From positions 89,962-153,961 of the forward strand of contig CANITF010000003.1 of NCBI GenBank assembly GCA_947470515.1: a stretch of 64,000 nt of DNA. Direction: 5' to 3'. The translations under genes were made by a program, and so were the position numbers. The notes beneath the pieces were generated by a model. The model did no database searches. It worked only from the letters and a program-made list of their open reading frames with translations, and had not been told where the DNA came from. This stretch comes from Flavobacteriales bacterium (lineage in GTDB: Bacteria > Bacteroidota > Bacteroidia > Flavobacteriales_D > Crocinitomicaceae). Every line of letters starts with the position of its first letter. Position 1 is the stretch's first letter. Positions 1-7,162 of this stretch are shown here, piece after piece.

Positions 1-75
1 GGTATAATTGAAATTCATACCCGTAAACTTGAAATTATAGATCAAGAAAAATTGATTCATTTGGCGGGTAAATAA
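1..75 (+). CDS. 3' end of an unidentified gene (partial)
   Basis: An open frame enters from the left edge and stops at TAA 73-75, giving 24 residues that end in LIHLAGK. The fragment is too short to assign a family. Its stop directly abuts the stop codon of the convergent paaC (complement of 76-78), so the two genes would meet tail to tail with no space. A chance open frame of this length is possible, so the call is weak. Confidence 0.35.
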   Translation, partial: GIIEIHTRKLEIIDQEKLIHLAGK

Positions 76-825
76 TTACCATTTAGCATCTGGATATTTA
101 CTTGGTAGGAATTGCATCTCAGTCAATATGTAACCCATATATTCTGTATGATTACCTTGTTTTCCTCCAGTTAATTGAAAATCATTTTCAGGTATTTTTA
201 AATGAGCCATAAAGAAAATTTCATTGACTTTCTGACTCCACAGACTTTTCACTTCTTTTAAATCAACTCCAATACCAGATTTTTTCATTTCAATATCCAC
301 GTCGTTTTCAGTGAAAAATTCATTGGAATATTTCCATAATGTATTTACAGCATGTTGCGTTTTGTCGTTTGCAAGTTGTGTTCCGTCACCTAATCGAATA
401 AGCCATTCCGAACTTCTTCTTAAATGGTATGTGATTTCTTTCAACGATTTAAAAGCAATAGCAGATAGAAATTTATCCTTACTTTTTGTCAATTCTGAAT
501 AAAAATAGAAATGAAATGCATCAGTTAAAAATTGACGCACCATAATAAAGGCAAAATCTGTATTTGGTTGTTCAACTAAAAGGCAGTTGTAAAACTCATG
601 TTCTCCTCTTCTGTAAGCCAAATCGTCACCGGTCAATCCTTTTCCGTCAATCTTTGCAGTTTGTTCTAAAATTGATTCGGCAATTCCAATTAAATCTAAA
701 GCAACATTTGTATTGGCTAAATCCTCTTCTAGAAAAGGTCCGTGGCTTGAGTATTCACTTAAGCGATGACTCAAAATCAACGCATTATCTGCTAGTTGTA
801 AATAGTATTTTTTTTGCGCTTCCAT
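76..825 (-). CDS. paaC: 1,2-phenylacetyl-CoA epoxidase subunit PaaC
   Basis: PaaC is the structural, non-catalytic ferritin-like partner of PaaA in the phenylacetyl-CoA epoxidase, which activates the aromatic ring in aerobic phenylacetate degradation (established for the family). The 249-residue product has the usual length and an all-helical composition. It ends with the family C-terminus, a glycine-rich stretch followed by HTEYMGYILTEMQFL and a terminal YPDAKW. It is the last gene of the minus-strand paaA/paaB/paaC run, 10 bp after paaB. No paaD or paaE follows, because a convergent open frame ends right at its stop codon. Confidence 0.9.
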   Translation of the reverse strand: MEAQKKYYLQLADNALILSHRLSEYSSHGPFLEEDLANTNVALDLIGIAESILEQTAKIDGKGLTGDDLAYRRGEHEFYNCLLVEQPNTDFAFIMVRQFLTDAFHFYFYSELTKSKDKFLSAIAFKSLKEITYHLRRSSEWLIRLGDGTQLANDKTQHAVNTLWKYSNEFFTENDVDIEMKKSGIGVDLKEVKSLWSQKVNEIFFMAHLKIPENDFQLTGGKQGNHTEYMGYILTEMQFLPSKYPDAKW

Positions 826-835
826 ACTTTTTAAA

Positions 836-1129
836 TTACATGTTTTTCACACCTTCTGGCATTGAATAAAATGTTGGGTGACGGTAAATTTTTTCATCTG
901 CAGCTTCGAAGAAATATTCAGCTTCATTTGCTGTTACCGCAACGATTTCTTTGCTTGGCACAACCCATAATGCCGTTCCTTCTCCTCTTCGAGTATAAAC
1001 GTCACGTGCGTTTTCAATAGCTAAATTTTTATCAAAGGCATGAACACTACCAACATGTTTAAAAGCTTGACCTGGTTTAGATTGAAGAAAAACTTCCCAT
1101 AATTCTCCTTGATTTTCTTTTGCTTCCAT
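836..1129 (-). CDS. paaB: 1,2-phenylacetyl-CoA epoxidase subunit PaaB
   Basis: This is the small PaaB subunit of the phenylacetyl-CoA epoxidase complex. The 97-residue protein shows the typical PaaB order: WEVFLQSKPGQAFKHVGSVH near the N-terminus, then an ALENARD-like helix (AIENARDVYTRRGEG) and an LWVVPS strand. PaaB is thought to help assemble PaaA/PaaC into the active complex; that is family knowledge, not visible here. It lies between the GreA-like gene and paaC with gaps of about 10 bp, so it is almost certainly co-transcribed with them. Confidence 0.9.
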   Translation of the reverse strand: MEAKENQGELWEVFLQSKPGQAFKHVGSVHAFDKNLAIENARDVYTRRGEGTALWVVPSKEIVAVTANEAEYFFEAADEKIYRHPTFYSMPEGVKNM

Positions 1130-1139
1130 ATTTTTTTAT

Positions 1140-1583
1140 TTACTGTATTTCTAAAATAGTATAATTGTTTTCTGAATAGGAAAAACTATCTCCAGCTATT
1201 TTCCCTTTAATACTTGGATAGATTGGTGAATCAACTGAAATTCCAACAATTCTTTTTCCTTCAAATTCAAATGGTATAGCTGCAAATCCAATTAAAAAAT
1301 GGAAATTCTCAGTGGATACTAAAGCACCTGATGTTGCTTCTTTCTTTTCTGAAAAGTCCATATGTATCAGCGTATCTAATTCAATTTGAGCTTTATTTAA
1401 TTTTTGTTCAAATAAGTTTTTAATTTCCAATGATTCAGATTGGTGAGATAAATCTTCCGGATCAATCGTGTCTGTTTCATCAATGTCAACCATCGTCAAA
1501 CTTGAGTCAATTTTTTCTTTTAATTCAGAAATCAATTGTTTTTGAGCTGCAATGATTGATTCCTTTAAATGCTTTTTGTTCAT
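1140..1583 (-). CDS. GreA/GreB C-terminal-like protein inside the paa operon
   Basis: The 147-residue protein has a helical, charged N-terminal half (about residues 1-75, likely coiled coil). Its C-terminal half resembles the FKBP-like C-terminal domain of GreA/GreB elongation factors: SGALVSTENFHFLIG, then GISVDSPIYPSIKGK, then AGDSFSYSENNYTILEI. Bacteroidota carry small stand-alone proteins of this build, sometimes wrongly named 3-oxoacyl-ACP synthase. It lies 2 bp after paaA and 10 bp before paaB, within one apparent operon. Whether it binds RNA polymerase is unknown. The sequence gives no sign of a metabolic enzyme. Confidence 0.6.
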   Translation of the reverse strand: MNKKHLKESIIAAQKQLISELKEKIDSSLTMVDIDETDTIDPEDLSHQSESLEIKNLFEQKLNKAQIELDTLIHMDFSEKKEATSGALVSTENFHFLIGFAAIPFEFEGKRIVGISVDSPIYPSIKGKIAGDSFSYSENNYTILEIQ

Positions 1584-1585
1584 AT

Positions 1586-2524
1586 TTATATGTTATGTTT
1601 TTTTGCTGATGCGATTGCAGTTTCACGAACCCAAGCACCTTCTTTATGGGCACGAATATGGTGTTCTAATCGTTGTTGATTGCACGGTCCATTTCCTTTT
1701 ACAACTGCCCAAAATTCATCCCAATTAATATCACCATGTTTATATGTTTCATCTTCCAGCAATTGTAAATTTTGATCAGGAACTTTTAATCCTATTAACT
1801 CAGCTTGTGGAATTGTTTTATTGATAAATTTCTCTCGTAATTGGTCATTTGATTCACGCTTTATTTTCCATTTCATTGCAAGTGTCGAATGAGGAGAATC
1901 AGAATCATCCGGTCCAAACATCATTAATGCCGGCCACCACCATCTATTCAGCGCATCTTGTGCCATTTGTTGTTGGTCTTTTGTTCCTTCCATCATGCGC
2001 CACATAATTTCATAACCTTGTCGTTGATGAAACGATTCTTCTTTACAAATTTTCACCATCGCACGAGAATAAGGACCATATGAGGTTCGTTGCAGTGAAA
2101 CTTGATTGGTTATTGCAGCTCCATCAACTAACCAACCAATTGCACCCATATCGGCCCAATTTAAGGCAGGATAATTAAAAACAGAAGCATATTTAGCTTT
2201 CCCTTCGTGAAGCGCTTGAATAAACTGTTCGCGACTAACACCTAGGGTTTCAGCGGCACTGTATAAATAAAGTCCATGACCGCCTTCATCCTGTATTTTA
2301 GCTAATAATATTTTCTTACTTCTCAATGAAGGAGCACGAGTAATCCAATTTCCTTCAGGCTGCATGCCAATCACTTCTGAATGTGCATGCTGAGACATTT
2401 GTCGAATTAAATTTTGACGATATTCCTCCGGCATCCAATCGCGCGGTTCGATTTTAATTTCTGCATTGATTTTAGATTCGAAATCAGCAAGTAATTGTTC
2501 TGTTGAGGGTGCAACTATTTCCAT
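1586..2524 (-). CDS. paaA: 1,2-phenylacetyl-CoA epoxidase catalytic subunit PaaA
   Basis: PaaA is the diiron oxygenase subunit that epoxidises phenylacetyl-CoA. The 312-residue protein has both metal-binding E-x-x-H motifs of the ferritin-like fold, E80-G-G-H83 and E163-S-F-H166, and the family signatures [17 protein letters not shown] and [15 protein letters not shown]. The length matches PaaA of other bacteria. It is the first gene of the minus-strand operon; the 164 bp upstream (2525-2688) separate it from the next minus-strand gene and should hold its promoter, although no clear TAnnTTTG box was seen there. Electron delivery by PaaE must come from elsewhere, as paaE is not in this window. 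Confidence 0.93.
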   Translation of the reverse strand: MEIVAPSTEQLLADFESKINAEIKIEPRDWMPEEYRQNLIRQMSQHAHSEVIGMQPEGNWITRAPSLRSKKILLAKIQDEGGHGLYLYSAAETLGVSREQFIQALHEGKAKYASVFNYPALNWADMGAIGWLVDGAAITNQVSLQRTSYGPYSRAMVKICKEESFHQRQGYEIMWRMMEGTKDQQQMAQDALNRWWWPALMMFGPDDSDSPHSTLAMKWKIKRESNDQLREKFINKTIPQAELIGLKVPDQNLQLLEDETYKHGDINWDEFWAVVKGNGPCNQQRLEHHIRAHKEGAWVRETAIASAKKHNI

Positions 2525-2688
2525 GTGTTTCTTTGTTAAATTTTAAGAGTCGCAAGAAAAATGTTGGCGACTAAATATCTTAGCAAAGAAATTAATTTTG
2601 CTTAAAATGGAATATGATTAAATGCAATTGAAAACATGATTTAGGTCATGTATTTTTATGAGTATATGCGATATTCTTAAAATGATGT

Positions 2689-3930
2689 TTAGAAAATAAC
2701 AAAATGTATATTCTCTATTTTGTCGCCTTCAATTATTTTTATAATGTAATTGCCTCTATTTAATATTGGTAAAACAGCATTTGAAATATTTTCATCATAG
2801 TTTTTAGATGAAATTAATTTGCCTTCAGTGGTAAAAATCTGAATAGTTGGTTGAATTAAAATCCGATTAAAATTTAGTTGATCCGTTGATTGCGCAGGAT
2901 TTGGATAAACCTCAATTTTTTTATCCTTTTGCACGTGTTTTAAGTCTAACTGCCCTTCTAATAATCTTACAAGACCTTTTGAATAGGTACCAATCCAAAT
3001 ATAATTGTTCGAATCTTTTGCAAGAGATAAAATGTGGTTCTCAGGAATTCCTGAATTGGAAACAGTATAGTTTTCCCAAAGTGAATTATATGTTTTAACA
3101 GATAAACCATTTTGGTGGGTACCAAGATAGAAGTTCTGGGAATCATCAATAATCATGGTTGTTAAACTATTGGATGCTAACCCAGAATTACTGCTGTTTT
3201 GCAATAACCAGGTTTGATTGCCTGTATCGGTAAATAATCCTTGAGCTGGACTCGCGTACCATGGTTTTCCGAGTTCATCTATTTGAACGGCAGCAACAGA
3301 ATTATCAGGAACACCGGCATTCAGGATGGTGTAATTCTGCAAAATTCCGTTAACAATGTATATCAACCCACCATTTATTGTCCCAATATACTTATTGTTT
3401 TGACTATCAATTCCTATTGAAGTTATGTTGTTCGAGAAAATTCCAGAATTTGCAATCGTCCAAGTTTGCCAATTTGTGTCATCAAACATTGTTAATCCTT
3501 CCACAGTACCTATCCATTTATTTCCGGCAGTATCAATAGAAATTGCACGGATAAAATTATCAGGTATATTCGAATTTAAAGTGTTAAAGGATTGCCAAGT
3601 GGAGCCGTTAAATTTTAACAACCCACCCAAAGTTGTGCCTATCCAAATGTCATTATTCTCATCAACAGCTAATGCCCGAATGTAATCATCTGTTAAACCG
3701 GAATTAGTTGAATTGAAAATTTCCCAAGTTCCATTTGATAGATGCGCCAATCCATGATCTGTGCCAATCCAAAGTGCATTTGTTCGATCAACTAATAGAC
3801 AACGAATTGTATTATTTGGTAAAAGTGAATTGGATTCATCGAAGATTTCCCATTCGGTTATTTGACCATAAAAAAAACTTCCACTGCATAAATACAGTGG
3901 AAGAAATAAAACTATTATTTTTTTATACAT
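2689..3930 (-). CDS. Secreted seven-repeat propeller protein with T9SS sorting domain
   Basis: A signal peptide (about residues 1-23) precedes seven consecutive repeats of about 43 residues starting at W27. Each has the pattern W-x-x-[FY]-...-NS-x-[LI]-x-[DN]-x-I-x-x-[LI]-x-[IV]-D-...-[IY]-G-T-x-x-G-L. This is the Reg_prop (two-component regulator propeller) repeat, and seven copies fit one closed beta-propeller. A T9SS type A sorting domain follows (IEVYPNPAQ near residue 341, ending GNYIIKI). There is no kinase or DNA-binding part, so this is a free secreted propeller and not a hybrid sensor. It lies 8 bp after the lysyl-oxidase-domain gene and may share its transcript. The ligand is unknown. 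Confidence 0.8.
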   Translation of the reverse strand: MYKKIIVLFLPLYLCSGSFFYGQITEWEIFDESNSLLPNNTIRCLLVDRTNALWIGTDHGLAHLSNGTWEIFNSTNSGLTDDYIRALAVDENNDIWIGTTLGGLLKFNGSTWQSFNTLNSNIPDNFIRAISIDTAGNKWIGTVEGLTMFDDTNWQTWTIANSGIFSNNITSIGIDSQNNKYIGTINGGLIYIVNGILQNYTILNAGVPDNSVAAVQIDELGKPWYASPAQGLFTDTGNQTWLLQNSSNSGLASNSLTTMIIDDSQNFYLGTHQNGLSVKTYNSLWENYTVSNSGIPENHILSLAKDSNNYIWIGTYSKGLVRLLEGQLDLKHVQKDKKIEVYPNPAQSTDQLNFNRILIQPTIQIFTTEGKLISSKNYDENISNAVLPILNRGNYIIKIIEGDKIENIHFVIF

Positions 3931-3938
3931 TTTTAGAA

Positions 3939-6038
3939 TTATTCAATAATCATTCTTGTAGTATAATTTTTTCCTTCGAAAAAGATATTGAATAAATAAA
4001 CACCTTTAGATAATGAACTTTGATTCATTTGCCAAGTGTTTAAGCCAGTTGAGTGATTAATATCTTCTGAATACACAACTTGACCAACTAAATTTAGAAT
4101 TTCTGCTTTTAATGTTCCAGAATAATTTGTCTCAAACTCAATATTGAATTTACCATTATTTGGGTTTGGAGCTATTTTAATTGATTTTTTGAATGGAATA
4201 TTTTCGCCAATTCCAGCACATGACAAAACAACTGCCTCAACTGGAACCAATGCACTTGAACATGTGCTGTTTGATGTCAAGATTTCCCAATCATAGAAAT
4301 AATAGTAATAAGATGCCCCAGCTGATGCCCCATTTATCGAAACAATATTTGGTATTTCATACGGATAAGTAGCACTGTTGTTATTTCTGTACAAACCTGT
4401 TGTTGTAATATTTTTTCCAACAAGTCTCAAATTAGAATCAATTGGAACATTGAAATTCAATGTTGCACGACTAGAGCCTGCTGGCACGGTTACCGTTGTT
4501 GTAGCAATAACAGCAGCAGTTTCATCTTGCAACTGAATCGTAACATTTCCAGCAGATTGAGAATACAACAAGACCGACTCTAATGTGAAATTGGTGTAGC
4601 TGTTAAATACTTCGTACTGCTCAGTTGTCACATATCCACCACCACCAATGCCATTTGTATAAGGCTCAGCGTGAATTGAATCAAGGTATGAATCTGTATT
4701 TTGAACAAAATAAGTGGCTGACGCCGTTAAAACAGGTGTAGTAAAAGTGTTTCCATTTCCAACATAATTATTGTTACTATCATACCATGTAATATTTCCA
4801 CTTGAAGTTGCATTTAAAACAACCGAACCTGAAATACATACCGTATCTCCCATTGTAACAGGTGCATTAGGTACAACATTGTTAACAATAAATGGCAGTG
4901 ATGTACTAATTCCACAGTAATTTGTTACCTCACATGTATATGAATCAGGTTGTGTTACTGTAATTGACTGAGTTGTTTCACCATTAGACCAAAGGAAAGA
5001 ACTTCCTGCGGTAGCAGTTAATGTTATTGATTGACCGTCACACAAGTTATTAGAGTTATTGGATGAAATTACCGGTAAAGCTAAAGAACCTGCTGATAAC
5101 TGTTGTGTTAATGTAACAGGAACTGCAGTCCAGTTATTGTCATCATTTTCTTCCAAAAAGATATTGTTTTTATCAGCTTCTAAGACGATATAATAATTTC
5201 CATTACATGTATTTGGTGGAATATTTATCCACATTCCGTCTAAATGTTTACCATAGACGTCTAACCAACCAGAAGAAATTCCTTGCTCAACAACTGAACA
5301 ATTATAGTTTCCACCACCTAGATTCCAATTTGGAAAATCAACATTATGCAGTGTGTTTCCACCTAAATAAACAGTGTTATTATCTCTACAATGCCCGTCA
5401 TAAGTGCTTCCCGTTGATCCACATTGTCCATAATCCATTAAACAAAATCCAATTTTAGCACCACTTCCAACTATTGGCCAATTTAATGGACTAGGATCTG
5501 AAGTTTGAATTCTTAGCGTCATTACTGCCCAATCATCAACATGGTTATGACCGTGAGATGGATGGTAAGTTACACTTCCAGAATAATGGTCTTCATAACT
5601 CATAGCGTTCCCATTTTTATGGTAAATTCTTTGAGTAATAAGTTGTTTTGGGTTTAAATAACCATTCGGACAAGTAAATGAACCGGTAGATGGAACATTA
5701 AACACTGTGTCATTTCCGCAAAGAAAAGTTCTTTTTCCATTGTCATCTTGACCTCTCACAGTAAATGAGCCATGACCAATATTAGGTGTAGATCCAGTAA
5801 CTCTCAATCTTCCATCATCAGAACCTTGTCCACCATAATTAGTCCCAGCTCCAGTTTGAGGATATTCAGTATACCCGCCATTACTGATGCCTTTCCAAGA
5901 AGCCGTAATATCTGGTAATAAAAGGCAATTTGCAGAACCGTCTTCACAAAGACACGATGTTGCATTAGTCGTGGTACATTGTGAGTTAGCTTGATATGAT
6001 ACGAAGCTTAAAAAAGTTAGTAGTAATATTTTTTTCAT
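3939..6038 (-). CDS. Secreted lysyl oxidase-domain protein with Ig-like modules and T9SS sorting domain
   Basis: The 699-residue protein starts with a signal peptide (about 1-19) and ends with a T9SS sorting domain (IKIAPNPNNGKFNIEF, then SLSKGVYLFNI). Residues of about 125-310 match the lysyl oxidase family. The copper motif H162-G-H164-N-H166 corresponds to the HxHxH of animal LOX. K195 (GAKIGFC) and Y262 (DVYGKHLDG) align with the lysine and tyrosine that form the LTQ cofactor, and NIFLEENDDNNW matches the PESDYTNN segment. Two Ig/PKD-like modules (about 320-385 and 390-450) and an unassigned beta domain follow. Family knowledge suggests amine oxidation on an extracellular polymer or protein; the substrate is unknown. 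Confidence 0.75.
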   Translation of the reverse strand: MKKILLLTFLSFVSYQANSQCTTTNATSCLCEDGSANCLLLPDITASWKGISNGGYTEYPQTGAGTNYGGQGSDDGRLRVTGSTPNIGHGSFTVRGQDDNGKRTFLCGNDTVFNVPSTGSFTCPNGYLNPKQLITQRIYHKNGNAMSYEDHYSGSVTYHPSHGHNHVDDWAVMTLRIQTSDPSPLNWPIVGSGAKIGFCLMDYGQCGSTGSTYDGHCRDNNTVYLGGNTLHNVDFPNWNLGGGNYNCSVVEQGISSGWLDVYGKHLDGMWINIPPNTCNGNYYIVLEADKNNIFLEENDDNNWTAVPVTLTQQLSAGSLALPVISSNNSNNLCDGQSITLTATAGSSFLWSNGETTQSITVTQPDSYTCEVTNYCGISTSLPFIVNNVVPNAPVTMGDTVCISGSVVLNATSSGNITWYDSNNNYVGNGNTFTTPVLTASATYFVQNTDSYLDSIHAEPYTNGIGGGGYVTTEQYEVFNSYTNFTLESVLLYSQSAGNVTIQLQDETAAVIATTTVTVPAGSSRATLNFNVPIDSNLRLVGKNITTTGLYRNNNSATYPYEIPNIVSINGASAGASYYYYFYDWEILTSNSTCSSALVPVEAVVLSCAGIGENIPFKKSIKIAPNPNNGKFNIEFETNYSGTLKAEILNLVGQVVYSEDINHSTGLNTWQMNQSSLSKGVYLFNIFFEGKNYTTRMIIE

Positions 6039-6263
6039 AGTTTCTAGTTTTAATTCTTGATTCTAAAAATAAGTAAAAAAAATTAGTTAAAGTATTCTTT
6101 TTAAATCTGATTCGTTTTTTATTTTAAGAAATAGTTGATTTTGAAATATTATTGCTTTTAAATAAAGGGAAATAGAATTAATAATTTTTTTTGTTTTTTT
6201 GTTTCAGTACTTTTATGACTGTATATTTATGCACAACCTTCAATACAATTTATTTTTTTAAAC

Positions 6264-6923
6264 ATGACTCGTCTAGAAATTGAAGAATCAACTATTCAAA
6301 TTATCAATGATTCATTGAGTTATTTTTTGGAAAAAGAATTGGTTGAAGAAATAATAAAAATTGGGCAATTAAAAAATGTTTCTACTGACGAGTTGATGCT
6401 AAATGTAGGCGACCCTATGAAAATGATTCCCATAGTTTTAAGTGGCTCTGTGAAGGTTTCCCGTGAAAATGAAAATGGCGATGAGCTATTGTTGTATTAT
6501 ATTGAAGGTGGAGATACGTGCGCAATGACATTGCAATGTTGTGTTCGTCAGTCAGCGAGTGAAATAAAAGCAACAGCAATGGAGCCATCACTATTGTTGA
6601 TGATTCCTATTGAAATGATGGAAAATTGGATGGGTAAATACAAATCTTGGAGGGAATATATTTTACAAAGTTATCATACCCGATTAATAGAATTAATGGA
6701 AACTGTGGATGCAATAGCATTCATGCGCTTGGATGAACGTTTGAAGAAATACCTTATTGATCAAGCTAAGTTATTAGGTAGTTTGGAAATCAATCATACA
6801 CATCAGCAAATTGCAGAAGATTTGCATTCGTCAAGAGTTGTTATTTCGCGCTTATTGAAACAATTGGAAATTAAAGGAGAAATTAAATTATATAGAAACA
6901 AAATTATTCTTGGGTCTATCTAA
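6264..6923 (+). CDS. Crp/Fnr-family transcriptional regulator with a cysteine cluster
   Basis: The 219-residue protein has a cyclic-nucleotide-binding-like beta-roll (about residues 25-115), a long dimer helix (about 118-145) and a winged helix-turn-helix (about 177-210, HQQIAEDLHSSRVVISRLLK). The usual phosphate-binding cassette of Crp is not recognisable. In its place sits a tight cysteine group C86, C92, C93 (DTCAMTLQCC), seen in a Bacteroidota subgroup of this family and possibly redox or metal responsive. It starts the plus-strand block that leads into the first micro-protein/phosphodiesterase pair 86 bp downstream. It may control those genes, which is inferred from position only. Confidence 0.85.
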   Translation: MTRLEIEESTIQIINDSLSYFLEKELVEEIIKIGQLKNVSTDELMLNVGDPMKMIPIVLSGSVKVSRENENGDELLLYYIEGGDTCAMTLQCCVRQSASEIKATAMEPSLLLMIPIEMMENWMGKYKSWREYILQSYHTRLIELMETVDAIAFMRLDERLKKYLIDQAKLLGSLEINHTHQQIAEDLHSSRVVISRLLKQLEIKGEIKLYRNKIILGSI

Positions 6924-7009
6924 AGGTTAAGTTAGAATTATTTTGTTCAATTAAAACTAACCTAAACATTCTTAAAAATTGTTCGACTTGAAACTTTATT
7001 GAAACAGAA

Positions 7010-7162
7010 ATGAAAGCTAGTAAAACAGAAGAAGAATTTAAATTAACAGCACAAGGATCAATTGGAATATTAGCACTTGGATCCGTTGGAATTCGAAAGT
7101 GGCGAGAAGTTGTTAAAGAGAAACAGAAGTCTAAAAAAGCCAAATCTAAAAAAGATGAGTAA
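7010..7162 (+). CDS. Micro-protein A upstream of phosphodiesterase A (50 aa)
   Basis: ATG 7010 opens a 50-residue frame ending at TAA 7160-7162. The last 8 bases (ATGAGTAA) overlap the start of the phosphodiesterase gene, so translation is probably coupled. The middle, GSIGILALGSVGIRKWREVV, is a short hydrophobic glycine-rich stretch followed by a highly basic tail (KEKQKSKKAKSKKDE). The same core (GTLGLLALGNIGIRAWKKSK) occurs in the micro-protein at 12381-12557, which overlaps the second phosphodiesterase in the same way. That paralogy is the main support for a real gene. The hydrophobic part is short for a membrane helix; peripheral membrane binding or binding to the partner enzyme are both possible. 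Confidence 0.7.
   Translation: MKASKTEEEFKLTAQGSIGILALGSVGIRKWREVVKEKQKSKKAKSKKDE

Noticed and set aside
7077..7154. Longer N-terminus for phosphodiesterase A starting at a non-ATG codon upstream
   Set aside because: ATG 7155 aligns with the start of the paralogue and the upstream part is in the micro-protein gene, whose own frame is conserved.
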